This document shows positions 18,024 to 26,529 of a stretch of DNA of 61,766 bases, one piece after another. Source of the DNA: Nocardioides sp. IC4_145 (lineage in GTDB: Bacteria > Actinomycetota > Actinomycetes > Propionibacteriales > Nocardioidaceae); assembly GCF_011250565.1 (NCBI RefSeq), contig NZ_JAANMS010000025.1:1-61766 (forward strand), read 5' to 3'. The notes beneath the pieces were generated by a model that was not told where the DNA came from, did no database searches, and saw only the letters and a program-made list of their open reading frames with translations. The translations under genes and the position numbers were made by a program. The first letter of the stretch is position 1. Every line of letters starts with the position of its first letter.

Positions 18024-18491
18024 ATGTCCGTCACCGCACCACCGCGTGTCAGTACGCCGCCAGGCGTCGACCCCCGCGGCCCCCAGTTCACCGCGGCCGT
18101 GACGGCCTTGGTCCTGGCGATCGTGCTGCTCGTCCCGACGCCGGCCGCGGCGCTGCTCGTCGGCGCCCAGGCCGTCCTGTTCGCCGTTGGCGCGCTCGGT
18201 GGCGTCCAGCGCACGCCGCACGCTTGGCTGTTCCGCCGCCTCGTCCGCCCGCGCCTGAGCCCGCCGGTCGAGTTCGAGGACCCGCGTCCGCCGCAGTTCG
18301 CCCAGGGCGTCGGCTTGGCCTTCACAGCGGTCGCGTTCGTCGGCTTCCTCGCCGGAGCGACGGTCATCGGCCAGGTCGCCACCGGCCTTGCCCTCGCCGC
18401 CGCCCTGCTGAACGCCGTGTTCCGCCTCTGCCTCGGCTGCGAGCTCTACCTCCTCCTTCAACGCCTCCGCCCAGCCGCGACCGCTGGTTGA
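18024..18491 (+). CDS. DUF4395 membrane protein
   Basis: 155 residues. The family start GVDPRGPQFTAAVTALVLA is clear (about 13-31), followed by several membrane helices (IVLLVPTPAAALLVGAQAVL; VGLAFTAVAFVGFLAGATVI; GLALAAALLNAVFRLCLGCE). The LCLGCE cysteines are typical. DUF4395 proteins usually sit with rhodaneses and thioredoxins in sulfur loci. ATG at 18024 has a strong AGGAGA. The C-terminus (ATAG then TGA) comes from a dispersed repeat that begins at the gene end. Confidence 0.88.
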   Translation: MSVTAPPRVSTPPGVDPRGPQFTAAVTALVLAIVLLVPTPAAALLVGAQAVLFAVGALGGVQRTPHAWLFRRLVRPRLSPPVEFEDPRPPQFAQGVGLAFTAVAFVGFLAGATVIGQVATGLALAAALLNAVFRLCLGCELYLLLQRLRPAATAG

Positions 18492-18560
18492 GCAGCAAGC
18501 GCCAGCAACCTCCGCGGCTGGTTGAGGAGGTTGCGCTAGCAACCGTCTCGAAACCCGCCG
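18482..18560. repeat. dispersed palindromic repeat, partial plus full copy
   Basis: CGCTGGTTGAGCAGCAAGCGCCAGCAACC (partial) then GGCTGGTTGAGGAGGTTGCGCTAGCAACC...GTCTCGAAACCCGCC (about 18516-18559). The centre GCTAGC is palindromic. It provides the stop codon of the upstream DUF4395 gene and separates it from the rhodanese gene. Confidence 0.88.
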
Positions 18561-18638
18561 TCCGCAAAGCCAAGACCAACTCGGACCACCCAGGTCCACT
18601 ACACAGTCCCCGAGAAGCAGCAGCAGAAGGAGCACCAC

Positions 18639-19487
18639 ATGAGCCGCGAGAACTCCCTCGTCTCGACCCAGTGGGTCGAGGACCACCTCGACGACGAGAA
18701 GGTCGTCGTGATCGAGGTCGACGAGGACACGACGTCGTACGACAAGGGCCACATCCGTGGCGCGATCAAGCTCGACTGGACGACCGACCTGCAGGACCAG
18801 GTCCGCCGCGACTTCGTCAACCGCGACCGGTTCTCCGAGCTGCTCTCCGAGCGCGGCGTCGCCAACGACGACACCGTCGTCCTCTACGGCGGCAACAACA
18901 ACTGGTTCGCCGCGTACGCCTACTGGTACTTCAAGCTCTACGGCCACCAGGACGTCAAGCTCATGGACGGCGGACGCAAGAAGTGGGAGCTCGACTCCCG
19001 CGAGCTGACCGACGAGGTCCCCACCCGCGAGAAGACCACCTACACGGCCCAGGACCCCGACCTGTCCATCCGCGCCTTCCGCGACGAGACCGTCGAGGCC
19101 ATCGGCGTCAAGAACCTCATCGACGTCCGCAGCCCCGACGAGTACGCCGGCCGGCTCCTGGCTCCGGCCCACCTCCCGCAGGAGCAGGCCCAGCGCGCGG
19201 GCCACATCCCCACCTCGCTGAACGTGCCGTGGAGCAAGAACTGCAACGACGACGGCACCTTCAAGTCCGACGAGGAGCTCAAGGCGCTCTACGCCGAGGT
19301 GGGCATCGACGACTCCAAGGACACCATCGCCCTGTGCCGCATCGGTGAGCGCTCCTCGCTGACCTGGTTCGTCCTCAAGGAGCTGCTCGGCCACCAGAAC
19401 GTCAAGAACTACGACGGCTCCTGGACCGAGTACGGCTCCCTCGTCGGCGTCCCCGTCGCCCTCGGCGACGAGCCCGGGGAGGCCTGA
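18639..19487 (+). CDS. sseA: thiosulfate sulfurtransferase (tandem rhodanese)
   Basis: 282 residues with two rhodanese domains; the second carries the active-site loop CRIGERSS (Cys about 234) and the first is the usual inactive copy. The sequence closely resembles the SseA/CysA sulfurtransferase of actinobacteria (VSTQWVEDHLDDEKVVVIEVDEDT; HIRGAIKLDW). It moves sulfane sulfur from thiosulfate to an acceptor. Placed in a row with DUF4395 and DUF1416, the standard actinobacterial sulfur set. ATG at 18639 is preceded by GAAGGAG. Confidence 0.92.
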   Translation: MSRENSLVSTQWVEDHLDDEKVVVIEVDEDTTSYDKGHIRGAIKLDWTTDLQDQVRRDFVNRDRFSELLSERGVANDDTVVLYGGNNNWFAAYAYWYFKLYGHQDVKLMDGGRKKWELDSRELTDEVPTREKTTYTAQDPDLSIRAFRDETVEAIGVKNLIDVRSPDEYAGRLLAPAHLPQEQAQRAGHIPTSLNVPWSKNCNDDGTFKSDEELKALYAEVGIDDSKDTIALCRIGERSSLTWFVLKELLGHQNVKNYDGSWTEYGSLVGVPVALGDEPGEA

Positions 19488-19509
19488 CCAACCGCGCCAC
19501 CCCGCTCAA

Positions 19510-19559
19510 CCGCTGGTTGAGCAGCGAGTGCGCGCTAGCGCGCGAGCGTGTCTAAACCC
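19510..19559. repeat. dispersed palindromic repeat
   Basis: CGCTGGTTGAGCAGCGAGTG...CGCGCTAGCGCGCGAGCGTGTCTAAACCCC; a degenerate copy with a long GC-rich palindrome centred on GCTAGC, between rhodanese and DUF1416 genes. Confidence 0.8.
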
Positions 19560-19634
19560 CGTAACCCAAGGCAGGGCTCGGATCAACCAGCCGGGCCCTG
19601 CCTGACGACACAACGAAGCAAAGGAAGTAAGAAC

Positions 19635-19931
19635 ATGTGCGGTGCCACCGAGGGCGGTCTCCCGCTCGACGGCGTGAACGTCGCCAAGGAAGCTATCGTC
19701 CAGGGCCAGGTCTTGCGTGGCGGCGAGCCCGTCGGCAACGCTTACGTGCGTCTGCTCGATAAGTCCGATGAGTTCACCGCCGAGGTCCCCACCTCGGCCA
19801 CCGGTCACTTCCGCTTCTTCGCCGGCGACGGCGAGTGGACGCTCCGCACCCTCGCCCCGGAGGCGGACCCCGTCGACAGGAAGGTCGTCGCATCCGTGGG
19901 CTCCGTCGCTGAAGTGGTCGTGCGTATCTGA
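19635..19931 (+). CDS. DUF1416 protein
   Basis: 98 residues; starts MCGATEGGLPLDGVNVAKEA, the typical DUF1416 N-terminus with a Cys at position 2. The rest is a beta-sandwich (carboxypeptidase-regulatory-like: QGQVLRGGEPVGNAYVRLLD, GHFRFFAGDGEWTLRTL). Always found downstream of the SseA-type rhodanese in actinobacteria, suggesting a partner role in sulfur transfer. ATG at 19635 is preceded by AAGGAAG. Confidence 0.9.
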   Translation: MCGATEGGLPLDGVNVAKEAIVQGQVLRGGEPVGNAYVRLLDKSDEFTAEVPTSATGHFRFFAGDGEWTLRTLAPEADPVDRKVVASVGSVAEVVVRI

Positions 19932-20324
19932 AGGGTTCCGCGAGAGCCGTGCGGAGGTGTACGACGCCGGAGCGTTAGGGCGGCCGCTGGGGTCCGGGGG
20001 TCGGTCGTGCACGGCACTGCTGTGCTTCTCCTGCGGTGTTTGAGCGCGGAGGACCAATAGGGAAGTCGCACAGGGCACCGAGCGCCGTGCCGTCCGTTGT
20101 TGTCGCAGCGCCTAGGGCCTCGCTGGAGGTCGGCTAAACGCTTGACCCCAGCGACACCGACGAGTTGCCTTCGCGGCCAGACCCCGCTCGGGCGCTGGCG
20201 CAAGAGCGACAGTCTGTCGGCGGACGTTTCGAGACCCCGGCTGGGCGCGTTATCGTTCCGGCCTGGGGCGTCTTCGATGCGGAGCGCTATGCAGACGGGC
20301 TGACCTTTGAGGGGGAGATCTTCG
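19932..20324. other. intergenic stretch before the polysaccharide island
   Basis: About 390 bp without a supported gene. It contains a weak match to the dispersed repeat (GTTTCGAGACCCCGGCTGG near 20224) and presumably the promoter of the following operon, which I cannot place. GC content falls from about here to the right. Confidence 0.5.
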
Positions 20325-21383
20325 GTGGCGGAGGACGTCCTGCACGTCGTTGAAAACATCGGCGGGGGTCTGTTCGCGGCCGTAGCGGACTATGCGTCCA
20401 CGACACCACACCTGAATCACCACTTGCTCATGGCTGAGCGCGACGGTTTCGCCTACGACCACAGCGCGCTTGACGTATTCGAGACACGATCGACCATGGG
20501 TGCGGGCGCGCTAAAGCGGGTCCGTGACGTTAGGGAAGCTTCCTGGAGGCTCGGGCCGCGAACGATTGTGCATGCTCACTCAAGTTTCGCTGGATTCTAT
20601 GTCCGAATGAGCCCGTTGCCAGTCCGGCGCATCGTTTACACGCCCCATTGCTTTGCGTTCGAGCGGCAGGACATCTCGAAGCTCGCACGCGCAAAGTATC
20701 GCGTTGCCGAGAGTGTACTTGCCCGGAATACTGACATTTTTGCCGCCTGTTCTCTGCGAGAGGCGCAATTGGTGCGGTCGCTGCGGCGGAACAGTCGGGT
20801 GATTGTGGTCCCGAATCTGGCACCGCAGCGGACAGATCTTCCCCCCACGCGCTCGGAGTCACACGTCCGACCTTTGATTGCTGGATCCGGCCGACTCGCC
20901 GCCCAGAAGGATCCGATGTTCTTCGGGGCCGCCGTGAAATCGCTCCGTGCCTCGGGTGCCGACGTTGACGCCATCTGGGTCGGCGGAGGAGACCCTGAGA
21001 GTGCCGATCTACTTAGGTCGTCGGGCGTGGAAGTTACGGGGTGGCTCCCGAGAGCAGAGGCACTCGAAGCCCTCTCGAAAGCAACGGTCTACCTTCATTC
21101 CGCATCTTGGGAGGGTTTTCCAATCGCCGTCCTCGAAGTCGCACGCCTAGGAGTTCCGGTGATCGTTCGAGATATACCCGCGTTCCGGCCCTACGAATTT
21201 CCCTTGATATGCGCGACGCCGGGTCAACTTCCAGACATATGGGACGAGTTGTCCTTGAAAAGGGCGGGAGCTTTGGCATTCCAGGCCGATCTTCTTGAGG
21301 AGCACTCAGTTACGGCGCAAGCGCGCGCGCTCGAACTGGTTTACAGTGACTCTAGTCGCGGGACGCGTTGGGACGTGCGGTAG
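20325..21383 (+). CDS. glycosyltransferase, GT4-like
   Basis: 352 residues. N-terminal Rossmann start VAEDVLHVVENIGGGLF, mid HAHSSFAGFYVRMSPLPV and IVYTPHCFAFE, C-terminal donor domain GSGRLAAQKDPMFF, then LHSASWEGFPIAVLEVARLGVPVIV, which is the E-x7-E type motif of GT4 retaining enzymes. Likely adds a sugar to a lipid-linked repeat unit. GTG at 20325 has GGGGGAG upstream; TTG at 20307 is possible. First gene of an operon running to 25219; codon usage is less GC-biased than outside the island. Confidence 0.88.
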   Translation: MAEDVLHVVENIGGGLFAAVADYASTTPHLNHHLLMAERDGFAYDHSALDVFETRSTMGAGALKRVRDVREASWRLGPRTIVHAHSSFAGFYVRMSPLPVRRIVYTPHCFAFERQDISKLARAKYRVAESVLARNTDIFAACSLREAQLVRSLRRNSRVIVVPNLAPQRTDLPPTRSESHVRPLIAGSGRLAAQKDPMFFGAAVKSLRASGADVDAIWVGGGDPESADLLRSSGVEVTGWLPRAEALEALSKATVYLHSASWEGFPIAVLEVARLGVPVIVRDIPAFRPYEFPLICATPGQLPDIWDELSLKRAGALAFQADLLEEHSVTAQARALELVYSDSSRGTRWDVR

Positions 21384-21836
21384 ATGACGATCAGCCACTT
21401 GGGCGTCTTTCTGTACCGCCTATCGCACAGGCTGGGCGGCCGACTCCCGTTGCTCGGCCTGTTAATCAAACAATTGAATCACATGGTCACCGGCGCGGAC
21501 ATCGCTTGGCAGGCGAAAATTGGGCACGATCTCAGATTATTCCATCCGACCGGCGTGGTGATAGGCAAGTACGTCACTATAGGGTCTGGCTGCCGAATTC
21601 AGCAGGGCGTGACTATAGGCGGTACGGGTGATGACGATGCTCGACCTGGCGAATCACCACAGATCGGTGACCGTGTGCGGATTGGGCCGGGAGCGAAACT
21701 CTTCGGAGCGATCATAGTGGGTGACGACAGTCGAATTGGAGCCAATGCTGTCGTCCTCAAAGATGTGCCGAAGGCTCACTCGGCCGTCGGCGTGCCGGCG
21801 AGCATGCGGCCGCGACTTCCAACGATCGGAGGTTAG
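21384..21836 (+). CDS. serine acetyltransferase-like hexapeptide acyltransferase
   Basis: 150 residues, left-handed beta-helix type: LFHPTGVVIGKYVTIGSGCR, IGDRVRIGPGAKLFGAIIVG, IGANAVVLKDVP and VGVPA. It is CysE-like but short, lacking the N-terminal helical domain of true serine acetyltransferase. In such clusters these proteins usually acetylate a sugar in the polymer. ATG immediately follows the TAG of the glycosyltransferase. A TTA codon occurs near 21537, rare in such GC-rich genomes. Confidence 0.85.
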   Translation: MTISHLGVFLYRLSHRLGGRLPLLGLLIKQLNHMVTGADIAWQAKIGHDLRLFHPTGVVIGKYVTIGSGCRIQQGVTIGGTGDDDARPGESPQIGDRVRIGPGAKLFGAIIVGDDSRIGANAVVLKDVPKAHSAVGVPASMRPRLPTIGG

Positions 21837-21841
21837 CCGAG

Positions 21842-22963
21842 GTGCCTTGGACACCAGCCGTGCGGCGGTCACTGATTTTTCTCGCTGCAACGTTCTGTGG
21901 CGTGGTGTTCATAGCGTTAGGCCAACCTGGACTGCCGGAATACTTCAGTTATGACGCACGAAAGATTCAGGCAATCGCAGCTAACGAGAACTACGTCATA
22001 AATGACCAAAACTTCGAATCCGTCGCGCACCTTTATCGCATCCTGAATCTTGACAACGATGCTGTTGTTGCCGGCGTGACCACGTTCCTGATCTATTGCA
22101 CGGTGTGCTTTATTGTACTCAGCCGGACGGCGCCATCGGCGTCGCCTTTGTACGAGACGGCTGCCCTGCTGGGAACGATCTTCCTCGGTGCTGTTTACCT
22201 GGGGCAGTATACGAAGGATCTCTTGCCTGCGCTGACGTATCTGCCACTGGTCCTCAGTCGGACAAACGCTCTTCGCTGGCGGTTAGTCTTTGTCCTTAGT
22301 GCAGTGGTCTATGCAGCGTTCTTTCGAGAGTACTGGTTTCTTGTCCTGATGCTCACTCTTGCTTTATGGGCGGTGAACAGAACGCGCGCTCGGGCTGGAT
22401 TATCCACGATGGTGATCCTGGCTTTCTGGGTTGGCCTGAGTCTGGCTTTGCCAGCCCTGGTGGGTGTTGATATCGGACACTATCGCGAGGTGGCGAATAG
22501 TGACAGACTCGCAAGCGCCGATGCCACAACGGCGATACCGTCGTTCGTACCGGGTGATGGCCCAGTCGAGGGAGTGGCGAACGTATTGGCTAGTTTTGTA
22601 TTTCTGCAGGTCCCGGTGCCGCTCTTCCTGATCGGAACGGTTTACCACGCGACTTTGGCTATACTCATCGGTTCCCTCTGGTTCGGCTTCTGGCGGGCAC
22701 TGGTGCGCGGCAGTGGTCAAGGTGCTCAGGCGCTGCGGCTTGCGCCCATCATCGTGGCGTTCGTCGCTGTGCAAGCGGTGTTTGAGCCCGACTTCGGCTC
22801 AGCTCTGCGACACTTGACCCCGCTGATCCCAGCGATGCTCTTCGTGATGTCAACGGCAGCCCCTGATAGTGAGGTCAACCATGCAGGCGCGGGCGGAATC
22901 GGTCATAGTGGTTCACTGGGGGCGCACAGGCGCAGGTCCTCGATTCGCGAGCGAGTTGGCTGA
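21842..22963 (+). CDS. polytopic membrane protein, candidate polysaccharide polymerase (Wzy-like)
   Basis: 373 residues, about eight to ten membrane helices with a large polar loop in the second half (VGVDIGHYREVANSDRLASADATT...). Proteins of this size and topology between glycosyltransferase and flippase genes are typically the repeat-unit polymerase, but Wzy proteins share little sequence, so this is inference from context and topology. GTG at 21842. TTA codons occur (near 21918 and 22365). The tail overlaps the next gene by 83 bp. Confidence 0.65.
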   Translation: MPWTPAVRRSLIFLAATFCGVVFIALGQPGLPEYFSYDARKIQAIAANENYVINDQNFESVAHLYRILNLDNDAVVAGVTTFLIYCTVCFIVLSRTAPSASPLYETAALLGTIFLGAVYLGQYTKDLLPALTYLPLVLSRTNALRWRLVFVLSAVVYAAFFREYWFLVLMLTLALWAVNRTRARAGLSTMVILAFWVGLSLALPALVGVDIGHYREVANSDRLASADATTAIPSFVPGDGPVEGVANVLASFVFLQVPVPLFLIGTVYHATLAILIGSLWFGFWRALVRGSGQGAQALRLAPIIVAFVAVQAVFEPDFGSALRHLTPLIPAMLFVMSTAAPDSEVNHAGAGGIGHSGSLGAHRRRSSIRERVG

Positions 22964-23999
22964 TGCTTTCGCGGAAAGTGGTAGTGACGTCGTTTTGTCA
23001 CGTAACGCGACGGCAGAGTATTTCAATGAGTGTCGGTCACGCTCGGGGCCAGCGCAGGCTCTGGAGGACCCAGTACGAACCTATGGGTCGGCATGGACCG
23101 CGCTTCTTGCCTTCCTGCGAATACCGATATTGACCTGGAGGTTCCGCCGTCTAGTGAATCGTCGCGGACCGAGCATCGTGATCTCCGCGATGGAAAACTA
23201 CCTCCAAAGCGTGGTTGTCCCGCTCTCGATTCCTCGATCGTCCACGTATGTTTTCTGTGTTCATGACGGGAATTTCCATGCGGGTGCTGGGAATATCCTG
23301 CAACGGATTGGGCGTGCGCTCGAGATCCGGCGTGCGGATTTTGTACTTGCGCTATCGGACGACTCCGCTGCTCGCATCCGTCAACAGAGGAGGTTTCTCG
23401 ACAAGCAGGTGGTTACGTCGGTTCATCCCGCATTCTCTGGGGTCGTCAACAGTGAGCCGCGCTCGTTGCCAGCGCATCCGCGCGTGGGTTTCGTAGGCAG
23501 GCTCGAACCATATAAGGGCCTTGACATCTACGCTCAGGTTGCGGAGATCGCTGCGTCGGCCCATCTTCCTTGGGATTTCGAGGTATGGGGTGCGGGTAGT
23601 GCCGGGGACGATCCCGAGATACTCGATCCTCACGGCCTACTTCAATGGAACGTTGGATGGGTGCGCGAGTCCTCATTCGAAGAATTGATCAGATCGTTCG
23701 ACGTCTTGGTCCTTCCATATAGGGACGCCAGTCAAAGCGGCGTGATTGCTTGGGCGATGAGTTGCGGCGTCCCGGTGGTAAGCACGCCTGTGGGCGGTAT
23801 CGAGAGGCAGGTCCGGGATTCTGGTGGGGGCCTAGTGGCTTCCTCGGTCGACGCGTCCGCAGTCCATGATGCGCTTTCTAGATTGTTGACGGACGCGTCG
23901 TTGTACCGGGCTTGTTCGGAGGCTGCGATTGCAGCGTCAAACAGTTCCTATTCGTGGCGACGGCTGGTTAGCGACCTTTCCGCCGCTGTTTCCCAATGA
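22881..23999 (+). CDS. glycosyltransferase, GT4-like
   Basis: 372 residues. C-terminal donor half is clear: HPRVGFVGRLEPYKGLDIYA, FEVWGAGS, NVGWVRESSFEELIRSFDVLVLPYRDASQSGVIAWAMSCGVPVVSTPVGG. The acceptor half has SAMENYLQSVVVPL and VFCVHDGNFHAG. Resembles family 4 transferases that add mannose or similar to lipid-linked glycans. ATG at 22881 has GAGG upstream and overlaps the end of the polymerase-like gene by 83 bp; its own stop overlaps the flippase start (ATGA). Confidence 0.86.
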   Translation: MQARAESVIVVHWGRTGAGPRFASELADAFAESGSDVVLSRNATAEYFNECRSRSGPAQALEDPVRTYGSAWTALLAFLRIPILTWRFRRLVNRRGPSIVISAMENYLQSVVVPLSIPRSSTYVFCVHDGNFHAGAGNILQRIGRALEIRRADFVLALSDDSAARIRQQRRFLDKQVVTSVHPAFSGVVNSEPRSLPAHPRVGFVGRLEPYKGLDIYAQVAEIAASAHLPWDFEVWGAGSAGDDPEILDPHGLLQWNVGWVRESSFEELIRSFDVLVLPYRDASQSGVIAWAMSCGVPVVSTPVGGIERQVRDSGGGLVASSVDASAVHDALSRLLTDASLYRACSEAAIAASNSSYSWRRLVSDLSAAVSQ

Positions 24000-25219
24000 C
24001 GATCGTCAATGGGTTGCGGAAACGGCTCATCTGGAGGCGCTTTGTAGGCTTGGCGCCCGCGTTACTGGGCCAAGCACTGAATGTCGGAGCAATGCTGCTG
24101 CCCGTCGTCGTCGGGCGTGCAGATCAGGTGGCCTTCCTTTTATTCACGAGTGCTGTCGCCCTGATCCTGTGTCAGTTTGTCCTTATGGGATTCCCGGGGA
24201 CCTATCCCAGCCTCTCGGACCAAGAGGCGAGGGTAGCTGTCGGGGCTTTGGGATTCTTCGGCATGATGTTTCTGCTTGCTTCCGGACTCGCATCTGTCGT
24301 CAGCGGGTCTTTCGCGGCCGGGCCTACGGACCTTGTAGTCGGCGTTTCCGTCCTGGTCTTAACTATTGGAAGTTATAGGTCGGGGGTCGCGGTCGGCGTC
24401 CGGCACGGCGATTTCAGCCGTATAATCAGAGTTCGCTTTCTTTATGGCGTTCTCAATCTAGCAACCGTGGCTGCTGCACTACTGGTCTCGAAGTCTCATT
24501 TGTCTCTGGTCATAGCCTCTGCCTTAACTCACGGCTGCTCCGCCATTTTTCTATTCCGCGGTGCGCTCAGCTTGGACGGGATCGAAGTCCCGAATTTCAA
24601 GAAGGCGCTCGCGTTTGCGCGGCGCCGTGTGGGTCAGACGGTCGGCGCGCTGGGACAGGAGTTGGGGGTCCAAGTTGTGAATCTCACGCTTCCGTTTGCC
24701 GGTCACTATCAAGAGGCCTGGGCGTCAGTGCTACGCCTAACGAACGGGATGATGACCATTGCAGGCCAACTTGTCGGCCCGCATCTTGACATGTCGGTAG
24801 CTTCGGCTATCAGGTCAGGAGAGGGCGCAAAGCCCGCGGTCCACGCGGCAGTAAGGCGAGCTCTGTACGCGAGTGCGGCGATGAGCGCGGGCGTTATCGG
24901 TAGCGCCTACGCGCTCGCGTCGATGCATGACTACACCGCTGGCGCTGTCTTCTTGTTCGCCTCGGGAGGGGTTGTGTGGGCTTCGCTGTTCAAGATCCCC
25001 GTGGCGAATCAGTTGACCCTCCTCGGCCGCCCCCACCGAAGCGCCGCAGTTTCTGTGGGAAAAGTGGTGGCTTCGGGGGCCGCCCTGTCTTCGCTGAATG
25101 GACTGACGATGCTGAGTGTCCTGAGCGCCATCGAGGTCTTGTTTGTTCTTGTATTTGTTGCGATGCTGCTTGGCGCTGTGCGGTCGCCTTGCCGGGTAGA
25201 CGCGGCGGCAACGCCCTAG
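23996..25219 (+). CDS. polysaccharide flippase-like membrane protein (Wzx/MATE-like)
   Basis: 407 residues with about 11-12 membrane helices (LAPALLGQALNVGAMLLPVVVG; VAFLLFTSAVALILCQFVLM; MFLLASGLASVVSG; LSAIEVLFVLVFVAMLLGAV). Topology and position after two glycosyltransferases fit a Wzx-type flippase that turns lipid-linked repeat units across the membrane. Homology is inferred from pattern only. Start overlaps the previous stop by 4 bp. Last gene of the operon. Confidence 0.72.
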   Translation: MTIVNGLRKRLIWRRFVGLAPALLGQALNVGAMLLPVVVGRADQVAFLLFTSAVALILCQFVLMGFPGTYPSLSDQEARVAVGALGFFGMMFLLASGLASVVSGSFAAGPTDLVVGVSVLVLTIGSYRSGVAVGVRHGDFSRIIRVRFLYGVLNLATVAAALLVSKSHLSLVIASALTHGCSAIFLFRGALSLDGIEVPNFKKALAFARRRVGQTVGALGQELGVQVVNLTLPFAGHYQEAWASVLRLTNGMMTIAGQLVGPHLDMSVASAIRSGEGAKPAVHAAVRRALYASAAMSAGVIGSAYALASMHDYTAGAVFLFASGGVVWASLFKIPVANQLTLLGRPHRSAAVSVGKVVASGAALSSLNGLTMLSVLSAIEVLFVLVFVAMLLGAVRSPCRVDAAATP

Positions 25220-25418
25220 CCGAGTGGCTCGCGCGGCCACGGCCGGTTGTACTCAGCTCCTACGCACTCGGATCCGGTCCCGTAAGGGGAGTGGTCGGGC
25301 GTAGTTGAGTCCGGCGTTCGGCCCTGGCTCTCAGTCCCGTGCTAGCAGGTGAGGTTCGTGCGCCTTGGATTTCCGACGTCGCATCGATCTCGAAGTGCCG
25401 CCCATCGGCGAACAGCGC

Positions 25419-25439
25419 GCAGCCAGCCAACCTGGCTGC
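25419..25439 (+). terminator. possible terminator of the polysaccharide operon
   Basis: GCAGCCAG-CCAAC-CTGGCTGC is a perfect 8-bp stem with a 5-nt loop, 200 bp after the flippase stop, without a T-tract. Weak evidence. Confidence 0.35.
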
Positions 25440-25499
25440 TAAAGGGAAGAGACCGGCTCAGGTGCGCCGGGTCCGGCGAGCCGACCAGGGCGGCTCAGC

Positions 25500-26110
25500 C
25501 TGTGTTTGCGGTGGGCACGGATGACGTGCTGGATGGCGTCCATCGCGGGGACCCCGACGCCGTCGCGCCAGGTCTCGGGCCGGGCCGCGAGCGATGTCTG
25601 GAATGCCCACTTCGGTCGCCCACCGACCATGTCGGGAGCCGTTGGCCTCGGCAAGGAGGGCGCAATTGCCGTTCGAGCGGGGCTAAGCCGCTTGGAGGTG
25701 TTGCTCCGCGATCCCGAGCCTATCGATCCCCTGCGCCGGGGATTGCGGTGGGCATTCAAGTGGATCGCGGTCGCGGTCGCCCACCTCATCATCGGCTAGG
25801 CACGGAAGTCCAGCTGCGCGCACGTGTAACGCCCGGAGATGCATCGGTGACTTAGAATGGTGGCCGGCAGCGTCGCGGATCGTCAGTGGAGCGGCTCGCG
25901 GGCCAGTTCTTGGTGACCGTGCCGCGTGGAGCGTTCGCGGCCGGGCGGCGGTATCACTGATCGGGTTGAGAGATTCGGCATGCGAGCACTGCAACGTCGG
26001 GGTCGAGGCGCTGGTGTGATGACGAAGCCGAGGTCGTCGAGGCTGCAGAAGATGGACAGGTCGGGGAGAGCGAATGCGTCGGGGTTCTCGCAGGCGGTAG
26101 CCTCGGGCAC
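25500..26110 (-). pseudogene. degraded ISL3-type transposase
   Basis: Read on the minus strand, pieces of an ISL3-family transposase appear in order but in changing frames and with stops: near 26085 FALPDLSIFCSLDDLGFVIT (the usual N-terminus), near 25925 LAREPLH then a stop where Trp is expected, near 25880 a zinc-region remnant, and near 25620-25560 FQTSLAARPETWRDGVGVPA followed by MD of the catalytic core; the C-terminal half is missing. It is a relic, not functional. The rest of 25220-26529 (about 1.3 kb) has no gene I can support. It marks past IS activity inside the polysaccharide island. Confidence 0.65.
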
Positions 26111-26529
26111 GTCTAGAAAGGCTGGCGTAGGAAACCGCCATTTCCGCGAAGTCGCCCGCTTGACCCGGCCGTTGCGCCAGCCCGTCTTCATGGTCATCTG
26201 TGAGGAGCCCGTAAGAGCTGCGACCATTCGATAGCTGCGTCAACAAGTTGACGTCACTAAGAGTAGTGGCGGCGTAGCTAGCCAGTTACTGTACTTGTTC
26301 GTCCCTTGTCGCCCGGGTAGTCCGGCATCGGCGGAGTAGCCCACGAGACGGTCGCGAGCCTTGAACGCGCAGCCATCTCGGTGACCGAGCCCCATCTGGG
26401 GCTTCCCGCGCGCAGTCGGCGTGTAGCGCGCCTCCCTGACAAACGCTGTCGCAGACCGCTTTGATGCTCCGATCGCACTCCAGGTGCGTGGTCATCGTTC
26501 CGCCCGCCGCTGTTGCGCGACTGATCCTT

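Noticed and set aside
26240..26529. Possible gene fragment (minus strand, REARYTPTARGKPQMGLG)
   Set aside because: No start, no family match and stops nearby; may be more decayed mobile DNA but cannot be supported.
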